A DNA stretch of 64,000 nucleotides, taken from positions 1,612,001 through 1,676,000 of the forward strand of contig JAKNSE010000034.1 of the NCBI GenBank assembly GCA_023525975.1. Direction: 5' to 3'. The notes below the pieces were generated by a model that saw nothing but the letters and a program-made list of their open reading frames with translations, did no database searches and was not told where the DNA came from. Origin of the DNA: Smallanthus sonchifolius. Taxonomy: Eukaryota; Streptophyta; Magnoliopsida; Asterales; Asteraceae. Each line of letters opens with the position of its first letter. Positions within the stretch are counted from its first letter, which is position 1. A program made the translations under genes and the position numbers. Shown here in pieces: positions 24,160-34,507 of the stretch.

Positions 24160-24791
24160 AAGTAAACATGTTTTTCAAGATGCATATTTGAAGCTATTAT
24201 AATCTATTCGAGTTTTTTCTTCATTTGGACAACTTTTTAAGTTCTTCCACAGGACATAATCTTATAAATTACAAACTTGTTACCTTTTTTAGAGGTGGAA
24301 ATTTTGACATTTGATTATGAATTGGCTAATGGGGGACTGGGGGATTTCTAACTGAAAAAATAGCTGTTCTCTTTGACAGTAATTTGTTATGAAAAAAGTG
24401 TTCCACACGAACCTGTTTTGGCCCTTACCCAAACCTCTCATTTTGCCACTTATACCTGTTTTCTTTCATCTTGGCTCGAGCCCGATAAGTGAAGCTCGGG
24501 CTCGTTTATTAAACAAGCTTATTTTTAGGCTCGTGCTCGTTTAAGCTCGGCTCAATTCGAGTTTTTAGCAAGCCGATCTTGAGTAGCTCGCGATGGCTCG
24601 TTTACACTCTTAGTCTTGAAGGCTTCATCCTTATATTTAAACATAAAAACATGTACATTTTTCACTCCATATATATACACACACACATATATATCTATAT
24701 ATATATATATATTAAGTTTAGGTGGTATTTAGAGGTAAAAAATTGTTGTTTAAAGCAGAAGAATATATTAGGATAAGCATGATATGAGAAC
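23921..24791. other. Non-coding apart from the small exon-like piece at 24113
   Basis: A GCTCG-rich patch at 24470-24600 (GAGCTCGGGCTCGTTT and kin) looks like a decayed transposon end. A TA-rich microsatellite is at 24669-24713. Confidence 0.4.
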
Positions 24792-25310
24792 AGGGGTGAG
24801 TTCACTAGAAAACTCATTTTCATGAGAAAACCAAAAAACAAATACTACATATGTGTAGTACACCAAAAAAACCCAACCCACCCTCAAAAATCTAAAACCT
24901 CCCCACCCAAAAACCTAAACCCACCCCACCCACCCCCCAAAAACCTAAACCCTCCACCCCACCCCACCCCTCCCCTCCCCTCCAAAAACCTAAACTAAAC
25001 CAAAAATCCTAATCCACCCCCAAAAACCCAAACCCCCCACCCCACCCCCACCCAAAAACCTAACCCCACCCCACCTACCCCCTCACCCAACCCCCCACTC
25101 CACCCCTCCTAAAACCTAACCTAATAGCTAAACTAAACCCAAAAGCTAAACCCACTACTTTTTTTTTGAACGAGGACGACGTGAGAAACAAGGTCTCTGA
25201 AGCAATTTTTTAATTTTTGATTTATTTTTTGAGTTATGATTTTTTTTACCTTAAATAAGTAGTTTTTTTGTTTTCTCATGAACATTGAGTTTTCTTATGA
25301 TCCTTCCCCT
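24792..25310. mobile_element. hAT-type MITE with a C-rich core
   Basis: The 519-bp element has imperfect terminal inverted repeats of about 55 bp, AGGGGTGAG at the left and AGGGGAAGG inverted at the right. Both contain AAAACTCA and TTCATGAGAAAAC. A perfect 8-bp TSD ATGAGAAC flanks it (24784-24791 and 25311-25318). The core, about 24875-25160, is nearly pure C and A (CCACCCCAAAAACCTAAAC variants). Confidence 0.87.
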
Positions 25311-25397
25311 ATGAGAACATGAGTACATATATATTGTCTAACATGCACACTGTGCTTAAAACCAAACAAATCAAGCATTTCTTTCAACGACTCCATG

Positions 25398-25814
25398 ATC
25401 ACCAAAGAAACAGAAGTCACATGTTCACAGAAATTAAGTTACCAAATTTATACTGTGATAAATTACACCGAAAAATAATCAAATAAGCAATTTGGATAAA
25501 CGGTCGGGGACACGCTTGAAATTGTTCATTTTGTAAATCGGCTAAAATCACAACATTTTTCTATAGTACTAAAACATGTTTAATTTCACTAAACTTATGA
25601 TTGTATTATGCCTTTTCTTACTGCAACGGTTTGGGCCAATGCAGTAAGCACATTGGCTAAGTCTGGTACACTGGTTGATTCTTTTAAGGTAATTTAGCTT
25701 ACATTTTTTATTTACTATATCAACATTACTCTAAGTTGGATTATCTGTTATTTTCTACTAATGACGGCATTAATTCATATATGCGTTCTTTTGAGGCGTT
25801 GCGTGTATGATATT
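25398..25814. repeat. 417-bp direct duplication flanking the gypsy element, left copy
   Basis: It starts ATCACCAAAGAAACAG and ends GTGTATGATATT. The same 417 bp recurs at 32588-33004, at a constant offset of 7190, with no difference noticed by eye. Left of it is host sequence ending CTCCATG. It contains the exon-like STLAKSGTLVDSFK segment. Confidence 0.93.
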
Positions 25815-26237
25815 GGAGGGAAAGACGAGTTACCCGACCAAGTTCAGGTTGAAAAATAATCTAAGTCTTCTAGCCGCGACTGGAAAGACGAGTCACTTGA
25901 CCAAGTTCAGGTTGAAAAATAATCTAAGTCTTCCAGCCGCGACTGGAAAGACGAGTCACCTGACCAAGTTCAGGTTGAAAAATAATCTAAGTCTTTCAGC
26001 CGCGACTGGAAAGACGAGTTACCCGACCAAGTTCAGGTTGAAAAATAATCTAAGTCTTCTAGCCGCGACTGGAAAGACGAGTCACTTGACCAAGTTCAGG
26101 TTGAAAAATAATCTAAGTCTTCCAGCCGCGACTGGAAAGACGAGTCACCTGACCAAGTTCAGGTTGAAAAATAATCTAAGTCTTTCAGCCGCGACTGGAA
26201 AGACGAGTCACCTGCCAAGTTTAGGTTGAAAAATAAT
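25815..26237 (+). repeat. 63-bp minisatellite, 5' LTR copy
   Basis: Six full units and a partial one of 63 bp. They are arranged as a 189-bp higher-order repeat (three variant units, marked GTTACCC, GTCACTTG and GTCACCTG) present twice. Because 63 is a multiple of three, a spurious 21-residue repeat ORF runs through. Each unit holds CTTCCAG...CTGGAAAG and ACCTGA...TCAGGT dyads. Confidence 0.95.
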
Positions 26238-26284
26238 CCAATATCATGGTATGAACACCATAATAATGGACTGGGGGGACATGA

Positions 26285-26520
26285 AGGGGTTTAAGATATC
26301 AAAACCCTATATAAGAACTAAACGAACCGGATCTCCGGTTTAAGGGGTTTAGGCTATTAAAACCCAATGTAAGAACCAAACGAACCGGATCTCCGGTTTA
26401 AGGGGTTTAGGATATTAAAACCCAATGTAAGAACCAAACGAACCGGATCTCCGGTTTAAGGGGTTTAAGATATTAAAACCCAATATAAGAAACAAACGAA
26501 CCGGATCTCTGGTTTAGGGA
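26285..26520 (+). repeat. 58-bp tandem repeat in the LTR (about four units)
   Basis: Units begin AAGGGGTTTA and contain the dyad AACCGGATCTCCGGTT. The homologous array in the 3' LTR is at about 31190-31425. Confidence 0.88.
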
Positions 26521-27682
26521 CTTGAAGGGGATTAAGCAATCAAATGAACGATGGCAAACCTGCCGCGGCTGAGAGCCACCGGCCGCGGCTCACCAAGACC
26601 TGTGACCATCATCATGGCCACCTGCCGCGGCTGAGAAGCTTATGAATAGACGATCAGACCTGAGACCCACCAATGGAGCCACCTGCCGCGGCTGAGAGCC
26701 TGCCGCGGCTGAGAGTGTGCCGAACCATCAAAGCATACCCGTACATCGCTGAAGGTGTGCCGCGGCTGAAGGCATGCCACGGCTGAGAACCTGGCGCTAC
26801 GGTTAAGAATCCTCCTCAGGAAAATCGAGTTTCTAAAGATGACGGCTATAAGTAAAAAACAAGGACGGAGCCAAAACCCAACCCCAGCTGCGGCTGAGGC
26901 CGTGCCGCGGCTCAAAGGGATCCTGACCGAAAGATGGACTCGTTTGACAACGGACGACAGCTCCCACTCAACACTTAGAAAATATCAAAGAAGTTGCGAG
27001 GGAAATAATCTCATACCAGAAAATAATACTAAATAACTAAGATAAAGTCCCATTGGGCATAAGAGTCAACTATAAAGACAACACCAATGGGGAAACCTGA
27101 ACCCATGATAGAAAGAGGTCAGGTAAGAACCAGTAACACAAAAAGGGAAGTCAGCTAACAAGACAAGATATGTCAGGAACAGAACCTGTGTACAAGGAAC
27201 ACGGGTCAACTATATAGACAAAGGTAATTAAACACACCCTGAACTCTCTAAGCACGAAAGAGGAAATAACAGTCATATTAGCAGAAGCAGGGAAAGATGT
27301 TTGACTGCAGACAACCTATAATAGACATTCAGTCCAAACATCTTGACCATGGATACCTTATAAATAGTCTGGCCGATTTCAAAGGATGATTCATGTTTTA
27401 ACTCACAGATTCACAATATCATAATTTACTTATCTCTTCTTTCTCACCTTTTATCTCCCACTATACACATACTTATTCTCACGCCGGAGGGTGGTCACGA
27501 GGAGAAAACCCCTTCTGCTCGTGGCGAGGCTCACGGTGTTTCCTGTTTTGCAGATCATCCTTTCAAGACCCGGAGATCCCGTCCGTTCTTCCAAGCCCAA
27601 GTCCAGAAGTTCCAGCTTAACTTGTTCATCCAGCACTGCTTCAAGACCTCCACCCCTAGGTGGTAAGTTTTGTAGCAACATT

Positions 27683-27700
27683 TGGCGCCATCCGTGGGAC
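27683..27700 (+). promoter_or_regulatory. Primer-binding site of the gypsy element
   Basis: TGGCGCCATCCGTGGGAC starts two bases after the 5' LTR end. A TGGCGCC start at this position is characteristic of many plant gypsy elements, where a tRNA 3' end primes minus-strand synthesis. The exact tRNA was not determined. Confidence 0.7.
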
Positions 27701-27715
27701 GATAAAAAAAAAACG

Positions 27716-29068
27716 ATGGGCGAAGGCAAGGAAACTCCTCACAATGAAACCAGAAGTTATGATGTCTTGTACCCAGACGGTAGCAATGTTACCGGGGGGG
27801 AGGGAAGCAAGAACCCGAAGAGTCGTCTTAACGATTCTGGAAAACAAAGTACTGACAAGGTAGTCGTTACACCAGAGTTCTTACGACAGAACCGTCAACA
27901 GATCCTCGCTATGTTACAGGAGGAGGAAAAAGATCGCCAATTGAAAGAAATTCGAACCCGTCTAGAGTTCGGAGACAACGAGGATGACGACTCACTAAAG
28001 AAAAGCGAAGAAGAGAAGGATAAGCTACATAACACTGAGGTTGTGCGTCAGGAGACAACCAAGAGGAAGAAAGATTTCGAAGATGACTACAGCAAACCAT
28101 ACCGACCGTCCACGGCGCGATCAAGATCCAAGTTTATCAACAAAATTGCAGAGTTTACTTTTCCCCCAAAACTAAAAATGCCATCAAACGTGGGGAAATA
28201 CGATGGTTTGGGTGATCCAGATGACCATCTCGCAATTTTCATAGGTGCGGCCGAGGTGGAACAATGGTCTATCCCGGTGTGGTGTCACATGTTCATGCAA
28301 ACGCTGACGGGAGCAGCGAGGGTATGGTTCGACAGTCTCCCAATCGGAGAGATAGGGAGCTTCGAGCAACTGGAAGATAGCTTCTTAAAGAACTTCAGCC
28401 AACAAAGAAGGTCCATAAAGGATCCAACAGAGTTGCACAACATTAAAAGGGGTGATGGTGAGTCAGTGGAAGATTTCATTACAAGATTCGTAAGAGAGAG
28501 CATGCAAGTCAAAGGAGCTGGAGAAGATATACGTATCTCAGCGTTTATTCATGGTGTTCGGAGCGAGCAGTTGGTGGAAAGATTCAATGAAAGCCATCCA
28601 AAAACGGTGGAAGAAATGCTAGAGAGAGCAAAGGCGTTTGTACGAGGAAGAAAAGCGAGCAACCAACTGAAAGACCGCACACAAAAGAAGCCGTTGAATT
28701 GGGAAAACTCAAGGAAACAAGGACCACCAAAGATGTGGAATAAGCCACATTCTCAACCGTGTTTCCAACAAAGGAACGTGGCGCCCTCTCAGTTTTCAAC
28801 ACCACGAAGACACGTCGATAGACCAACGGTTAGTCTTCCGCCATTAACCAAAACACCAACTGAAATTCTCGCAACCGAGAACGTCAACTTTGTGAAACCT
28901 GCACCAATGAGACCAGGCCCTAAGAAGGCCACCGACAAGTATTGTGAATTTCATAAAGTTAATGGGCACACCACTGATGAGTGTTTCTCCCTGAAAAGAC
29001 AAATCGAATCAGCAATAAAAACAGGTAAACTGTCACACCTGTTGAAGGAGCTTAACGCAACACCTTAG
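27716..29068 (+). CDS. Gag polyprotein of the gypsy element
   Basis: ATG 27716 lies 35 bases after the LTR, giving 450 residues. The N-terminal third is charged and disordered. The retrotransposon gag (capsid) domain follows, with KYDGLGDPDDHLAIF, WCHMFMQTLTGAARVWFDSL, FEQLEDSFLKNF and VEDFITRFVRE. A zinc-knuckle-like CEFHKVNGHTTDEC is near the end. Gag would form the virus-like particle in the cytoplasm. The frame ends at TAG 29066-29068, and the protease continues in the same frame 27 bases on. The TAG may therefore be a point mutation (CAG to TAG) or a readthrough signal. The gene is otherwise undamaged. Confidence 0.9.
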   Translation: MGEGKETPHNETRSYDVLYPDGSNVTGGEGSKNPKSRLNDSGKQSTDKVVVTPEFLRQNRQQILAMLQEEEKDRQLKEIRTRLEFGDNEDDDSLKKSEEEKDKLHNTEVVRQETTKRKKDFEDDYSKPYRPSTARSRSKFINKIAEFTFPPKLKMPSNVGKYDGLGDPDDHLAIFIGAAEVEQWSIPVWCHMFMQTLTGAARVWFDSLPIGEIGSFEQLEDSFLKNFSQQRRSIKDPTELHNIKRGDGESVEDFITRFVRESMQVKGAGEDIRISAFIHGVRSEQLVERFNESHPKTVEEMLERAKAFVRGRKASNQLKDRTQKKPLNWENSRKQGPPKMWNKPHSQPCFQQRNVAPSQFSTPRRHVDRPTVSLPPLTKTPTEILATENVNFVKPAPMRPGPKKATDKYCEFHKVNGHTTDECFSLKRQIESAIKTGKLSHLLKELNATP

Positions 29069-29095
29069 GCCGGCGGAAGGAGAAAGGAGATCCTA

Positions 29096-29779
29096 ATGGT
29101 AAACCAACCATCAAGTAGTGCAGGCATGAAACGAAATAATGACCACATGGAGCCGTGGATGGAGCAAGAAATCAGTTTCCCTCCGATAAGAGGTGGAGAT
29201 TTTGCTAGTGGGGCACTTCATGTAACTGCTGACATTGCCGGTCATCAGGTACGAAGGGTTTATGTTGATACCGGAAGTGCATCCGAAATCATGTATGAAC
29301 GTTGCTTCATGCAACTAGATGAAGAAGTACAGAAAGGCCTCGTCACACAAGTACACAAGCTAACAGGCTTTTCCGGAGAAGTAGTGCAGCCGCTGGGCAA
29401 AATACAACTTCAGGTGACAATGGGGAACGAAACGGGAAGTCGTACGGTTCCAATGACCTTCCTCATAGTACGCTCTCAGTCAAGCCACAACGTAATTTTG
29501 GGAAGGCCAGGTTTATGTGCACTTGGAGCAGTCATATCTACCGTTCACGCGGCAATCAAATTCCCAACCCCAAACGGTGTGGTAACTTTATTATCAAGTA
29601 AGGAACGTAAAAGCATAAAAGTTATAGCACCAGATACTTCAAACAACACAGATGAGCAACACAATACGAGGATAAAGCAACCCTCAGACATGGTGGGGGG
29701 TATTAAGAGATACAGCGGAGCGGATAAGGTAACACGTTTGGACAGAGTAGATGTACCACGAAAATGTAACGGAGTCTAA
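29096..29779 (+). CDS. Retroviral-type aspartic protease of the gypsy element
   Basis: The 227-residue ORF has the catalytic YVDTGSASEIMYERCF motif and the flap/second-half features ILGRPGLCALGAV typical of gypsy proteases. It would cleave Gag. It is in the same frame as gag, so the ATG at 29096 may not be a real start. After it there is no reverse transcriptase; the TAA-terminated frame is followed within 65 bases by the 3' LTR. This organisation is a deletion derivative of a full gag-pro-pol. Confidence 0.85.
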   Translation: MVNQPSSSAGMKRNNDHMEPWMEQEISFPPIRGGDFASGALHVTADIAGHQVRRVYVDTGSASEIMYERCFMQLDEEVQKGLVTQVHKLTGFSGEVVQPLGKIQLQVTMGNETGSRTVPMTFLIVRSQSSHNVILGRPGLCALGAVISTVHAAIKFPTPNGVVTLLSSKERKSIKVIAPDTSNNTDEQHNTRIKQPSDMVGGIKRYSGADKVTRLDRVDVPRKCNGV

Positions 29780-29841
29780 CACCGAAAGTGCTATAAGTAA
29801 TCAACACGCAAGGAACCATTGTAATCAATTTTCAAAGAAGG

Positions 29842-32587
29842 TGTACGCGAACACCAAAGATTGCATTCACATTTGGTTATATCATACCCATTGTCGCAAC
29901 CACAAAGACAACAATACCCAAAAATGAAAGAAGGTATACGCGAAAAATAATATAAGTCTTCCAGTCGCGACTGGACAGACGAGTCACCTGACCAAGTTCA
30001 GGTTGAAAAATAATCTAAGTCTTCTAGCCGCGGCTGGACAGACGAGTCACCTGACCAAGTTCAGCTGAAAAATAATCTAAGTCTTCCAGCCGCGACTGGA
30101 AAGACGAGTCACCTGACCAAGTTCAGGTTGAAAAATAATCTAAGTCTTCCGGCCGTGACCGGAAAGACGAGTTACCTGACCAAGTTCAGGTTGAAAAATA
30201 ATCTAAGTCTTCCGGCCGCGACTGGACAGACAAGTCAGCTGACCAAGTTCAGCTGAAAAATAATCTAAGTCTTCCGGCCGCGACTGAAAAGACGAGTCAC
30301 CTGACCAAGTTCAGGTTGAAAAATAATCTAAGTCTTCCAGCCGCGACTGGACAGACGAGTCACCTGACCAAGCTCAGGTTGAAAAATAATCTAAGTCTTC
30401 CAGCCGCGACTGGACAGACGAGTCACCTGACCAAGTTCAGGTTGAAAAATAATCTAAGTCTTCCAGCCGCGACTGGACAGACGAGTCAGCTGACCAAGTT
30501 CAGCTGAAAAATAATCTAAGTCTTCCAGCCGCGACTGGAAAGACGAGTCACCTGACCAAGTTCAGGTTGAAAAATAATCTAAGTCTTCCAGCCGCGACTG
30601 GACAGACAAGTCAGCTGACCAAGTTCAGCTGAAAAATAATATAAGTCTTCCAGCCACGACTGAAAAGACGAGTCACCTGACCAAGTTCAGGTTGAAAAAT
30701 AATCTAAGTCTTCCAGCCGCGACTAGACAGACGAGTCACCTGACCAAGTTCAGGTTGAAAAATAATCTAAGTCTTCCAGCCGCGACTGGACAGACGAGTC
30801 AGCTGACCAAGTTCAGCTGAAAAATAATCTAAGTCTTCCAGCCGCGACTGGAAAGACGAGTCACCTGACCAAGTTCAGGTTGAAAAATAATCTAAGTCTT
30901 CCAGCCGCGACTGGAAAGACGAGTTACCCGACCAAGTTCAGGTTGAAAAATAATCTAAGTCTTCCAGCCGCGACTGGAAAGACGAGTCACTTGACCAAGT
31001 TCAGGTTGAAAAATAATCTAAGTCTTCCAGCCGCGACTGGAAAGACGAGTCACCTGACCAAGTTCAGGTTAAAAAATAATCTAAGTCTTTCAGCCGCGAC
31101 TGGAAAGACGAGTCACCTGCCAAGTTTAGGTTGAAAAATAATCCAATATCATGGTATGAACACCATAATAATGGACTGGGGGGACATGAAGGGGTTTAAG
31201 ATATCAAAACCCTATATAAGAACTAAACGAACCGGATCTCCGGTTTAAGGGGTTTAGGCTATTAAAACCCAATGTAAGAACCAAACGAACCGGATCTCCG
31301 GTTTAAGGGGTTTAGGATATTAAAACCCAATGTAAGAACCAAACGAACCGGATCTCCGGTTTAAGGGGTTTAAGATATTAAAACCCAATATAAGAAACAA
31401 ACGAACCGGATCTCTGGTTTAGGGACTTGAAGGGGATTAAGCAATCAAATGAACGATGGCAAACCTGCCGCGGCTGAGAGCCACCGGCCGCGGCTCACCA
31501 AGACCTGTGACCATCATCATGGCCCCGCCTGCCGCGGCTGAGAAGCTTATGAATAGACGATCAGACCTGAGACCCACCAATGGAGCCACCTGCCGCGGCT
31601 GAGAGCCTGCCGCGGCTGAGAGTGTGCCGAACCATCAAAGCATACCCGTACATCGCTGAAGGTGTGCCGCGGCTGAAGGCATGCCACGGCTGAGAACCTG
31701 GCGCTACGGTTAAGAATCCTCCTCAGGAAAATCGAGTTTCTAAAGATGACGGCTATAAGTAAAAAACAAGGACGGAGCCAAAACCCAACCCCAGCCGCGG
31801 CTGAGGCCGTGCCGCGGCTCAAAGGGATCCTGACCGAAAGATGGACTCGTTTGACAACGGACGACTGCTCCCACTCAACACTTAGAAAATATCAAAGAAG
31901 TTGCGAGGGAAATAATCTCATACCAGAAAATAATAGTAAATAACTAAGATAAAGTCCCATTGGGCATAAGAGTCAACTATAAAGACAACACCAATGGGGA
32001 AACCTGAACCCATGATAGAAAGAGGTCAGGTAAGAACCAGTAACACAAAAAGGGAAGTCAGCTAACAAGACAAGATATGTCAGGAACAGAACCTGTGTAC
32101 AAGGAACACGGGTCAACTATATAGACAAAGGTAATTAAACACACCCTGAACTCTCTAAGCACGAAAGAGGAAATAACAGTCATATTAGCAGAAGCAAGGA
32201 AAGATGTTTGACTGCAGACAACCTATAATAGACATTCAGTCCAAACATCTTGACCATGGATACCTTATAAATAGTCTGGCCGATTTCAAAGGATGATTCA
32301 TGTTTTAACTCACAGATTCACAATATCATAATTTACTTATCCCTTCTTTCTCACCTTTTATCTCCCACTATACACATACTTATTCTCACGCCGGAGGGTG
32401 GTCACGAGGAGAAAACCCCTTCTGCTCGTGGCGAGGCTCACGGTGTTTCCTGTTTTGCAGATCATCCTTTCAAGACCCGGAGATCCCGTCCGTTCTTCCA
32501 AGCCCAAGTCCAGAAGTTCCAGCTTAACTTGTTCATCCAGCACTGCTTCAAGACCTCCACCCCTAGGTGGTAAGTTTTGTAGCAACA
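29842..32587 (+). repeat. 3' LTR of the gypsy element
   Basis: It begins TGTACGCGAACACC after a purine-rich AAAGAAGG (29834-29841, likely polypurine tract) and ends GCAACA. It is 2746 bp long and contains the long 63-bp array, 58-bp repeats, GCCGCGGC motifs and a TATA-like box near 32265. The start position is inferred from the TG and the purine tract, since the 5' LTR lacks this part. Confidence 0.72.
29945..31140 (+). repeat. 63-bp minisatellite, 3' LTR copy (19 units)
   Basis: Nineteen units of 61 or 63 bp, each with two dyads. In four units (left arms near 30236, 30487, 30611 and 30799) both arms of the second dyad are CAGCTGA rather than ACCTGA/TCAGGT. In the unit at 30148 the first dyad is CTTCCGG/CCGGAAAG instead of CTTCCAG/CTGGAAAG. 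The 61-bp units lack two bases in the right arm. Small ORFs here are repeat translations, not genes. Confidence 0.95.
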
Positions 32588-33004
32588 ATCACCAAAGAAA
32601 CAGAAGTCACATGTTCACAGAAATTAAGTTACCAAATTTATACTGTGATAAATTACACCGAAAAATAATCAAATAAGCAATTTGGATAAACGGTCGGGGA
32701 CACGCTTGAAATTGTTCATTTTGTAAATCGGCTAAAATCACAACATTTTTCTATAGTACTAAAACATGTTTAATTTCACTAAACTTATGATTGTATTATG
32801 CCTTTTCTTACTGCAACGGTTTGGGCCAATGCAGTAAGCACATTGGCTAAGTCTGGTACACTGGTTGATTCTTTTAAGGTAATTTAGCTTACATTTTTTA
32901 TTTACTATATCAACATTACTCTAAGTTGGATTATCTGTTATTTTCTACTAATGACGGCATTAATTCATATATGCGTTCTTTTGAGGCGTTGCGTGTATGA
33001 TATT
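32588..33004. repeat. 417-bp direct duplication, right copy
   Basis: Matches 25398-25814 in length and, as far as read, in sequence. It begins immediately after the 3' LTR end and runs into host sequence ACTTTTATAAC. Confidence 0.93.
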
Positions 33005-33372
33005 ACTTTTATAACAATTGGGTTGGGTGTTTGTCCATATTAAAAACATGTTTTTTTCAAGCCTTGAAACCTTTATAGGTTCTTCTGAGAGTTTTGGGTA
33101 GTACTGTATTTCTAGAGTTCTTTTTTCATGTATCATCTTGTTTTGCCTTCTTGACAGAAGTGGCAAAATGGGCGGGTCGGTGGGTTAAGTAATGGGTTAA
33201 AACGGGTTGGGCCGACTTACACTCACTCTTTAATTTTATCCTTTTCTTCGAGTTTTAAAATTATAAACTTGCAAATATGGTTTTATTATTACAAAAATAA
33301 TCTAGATCTTTTGTTAATAAAACAGTTTAAGAGGTTTTTACTAATTTCAGTACACTTCGTATGGCTTGCAAT

Positions 33373-34081
33373 TATTCAAAAAAACCAAAAACCGAATCGT
33401 ATCTGCATTAAAAAAAAAACCGAACCAAATTATTCGGTTTCTAACCGTATCCGAATTGGGAATTTGGTTTACGGTTCGGATAAAGGATACACAATTTTTT
33501 TTTAATTCAGTTTATTCGGTTAACCGTTTAAACCGAACAAAATAATTAATAATTATATATATAATTAATCCAAGCCCACTTCACATCTTAAAGCCTTTAC
33601 CAATTAGGGCATATTAGTGCATCTGAACATCCCTAGATGCAGTCACCCTCTCAACTCATTGCATCTTCATATTTATGATCGTTGACATGCTTTTTGGTTT
33701 ATTTTGAACATAAATTGTTTGGCCAAGTTTATTCTAGCTTTTTATTTATTTTTTATTTTTTACTTTCGTGAAAGTCTTTGGCATTGCACTCCTAGCTATA
33801 ATGGTTTTTTTTGCATCAGTGACTTCAAGTTTAGTATAGCTTTTCTTCTACCTATAATGATTTTTGCATCAGTGGCTTCAAATTAGGCAAAACTGTTATT
33901 TGGTTGAATTTGGATGAATTTGGATTTAACCGAAACCGAACCGAATTGAATTCGGTTAGATTCGGTTCGGTTAGACAAAGTTTCAATTCGGTTTTCGGTT
34001 AGACCCAAAAAAAATTCAAATCCGAATAAATCGAATCGAATAAACCATAAAAACCGTTAACCGAACCGATGAACACCCCTA
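33373..34081. mobile_element. Non-autonomous hAT element
   Basis: A perfect 8-bp TSD CTTGCAAT (33365-33372 and 34082-34089) flanks 709 bp. The right end inverted reads TAGGGGTGTTCATCGG. The left end TATTCAAAAAAACC fits the same terminus with a seven-base deletion. Subterminal regions carry repeated TTCGGTTnnnnTTCGGTT-like words, as in the larger hAT. No coding capacity. Confidence 0.82.
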
Positions 34082-34195
34082 CTTGCAATCTGTTCAACCG
34101 GTCAACCCATTTGACCCATTTTATTTTTAGTTAAATACTTAAAGTTTAATTGGAGGAAATGGGTTGAAACTAATAAAGTTGTAAAGGACTCTCTT

Positions 34196-34507
34196 TTGGC
34201 AAATTTTTTAACATGTGGAAGTTTATTGTCAATGGGGTAATAACTTCTCATCCGATGTTTTTAAAGAGTACTTTTGGATCCGTCGATTCGGTTTGCATTT
34301 GTCGAACAGGTCCAAAAGGGTATTTTTAATGTGTAAAATCTTATAAATCGTTTCCTTAGACATATTAGGGTATTATCGAGGCAATATAAATGTTGTATAT
34401 ATTGACGGTTATTTATATAACAATAGAGATCTTAGACAAAGTGTTTTAGGTTAACCCAACACAAACTGTTGAAATTACGAGTATTTACCTCTACATGTTT
34501 TCCTTGT
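34196..34507. repeat. Old segmental duplicate, copy 2
   Basis: Aligns with 23605-23920. The stretch after it (GGTCCCAAACCTGGTTAG near 34519) also resembles the start of the exon-like piece at 24113. Confidence 0.85.

Larger units (their letters stand above)
25815..27680 (+). repeat. 5' LTR, truncated at its start
   Basis: It begins inside the 63-bp array and ends GTAGCAACA at 27680, directly before the PBS-like site. It holds 6.5 minisatellite units, the 58-bp repeats, TGCCGCGGCTGAG motifs (26570-26920), and a TATA-like TTATAAATA at 27358 that could serve as promoter. Confidence 0.88.
25815..32587 (+). mobile_element. Non-autonomous Ty3/gypsy element, gag plus protease only
   Basis: Order: 5' LTR remnant 25815-27680, PBS-like site 27683, gag 27716-29068, protease 29096-29779, full 3' LTR 29842-32587. 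Reverse transcriptase, RNase H and integrase are absent, so movement would need enzymes in trans. The gag and protease types resemble the Tat/Athila side of gypsy elements. The shared LTR part (26241-27680 and 31146-32587) differs at only about eight positions, implying recent insertion. The left LTR lacks its first roughly 1 kb and begins inside the minisatellite. Confidence 0.9.

Noticed and set aside
25807..26229. Open frame encoding a 21-residue repeat (also 30316-30507 and 30880-31134)
   Set aside because: It is a translation of the 63-bp LTR minisatellite, open only because the unit length is divisible by three. It has no start context or conserved protein features.
29945..31140. Possible CRISPR-like array
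   Set aside because: Units are contiguous with no unique spacers, in a eukaryotic LTR. It is a minisatellite.
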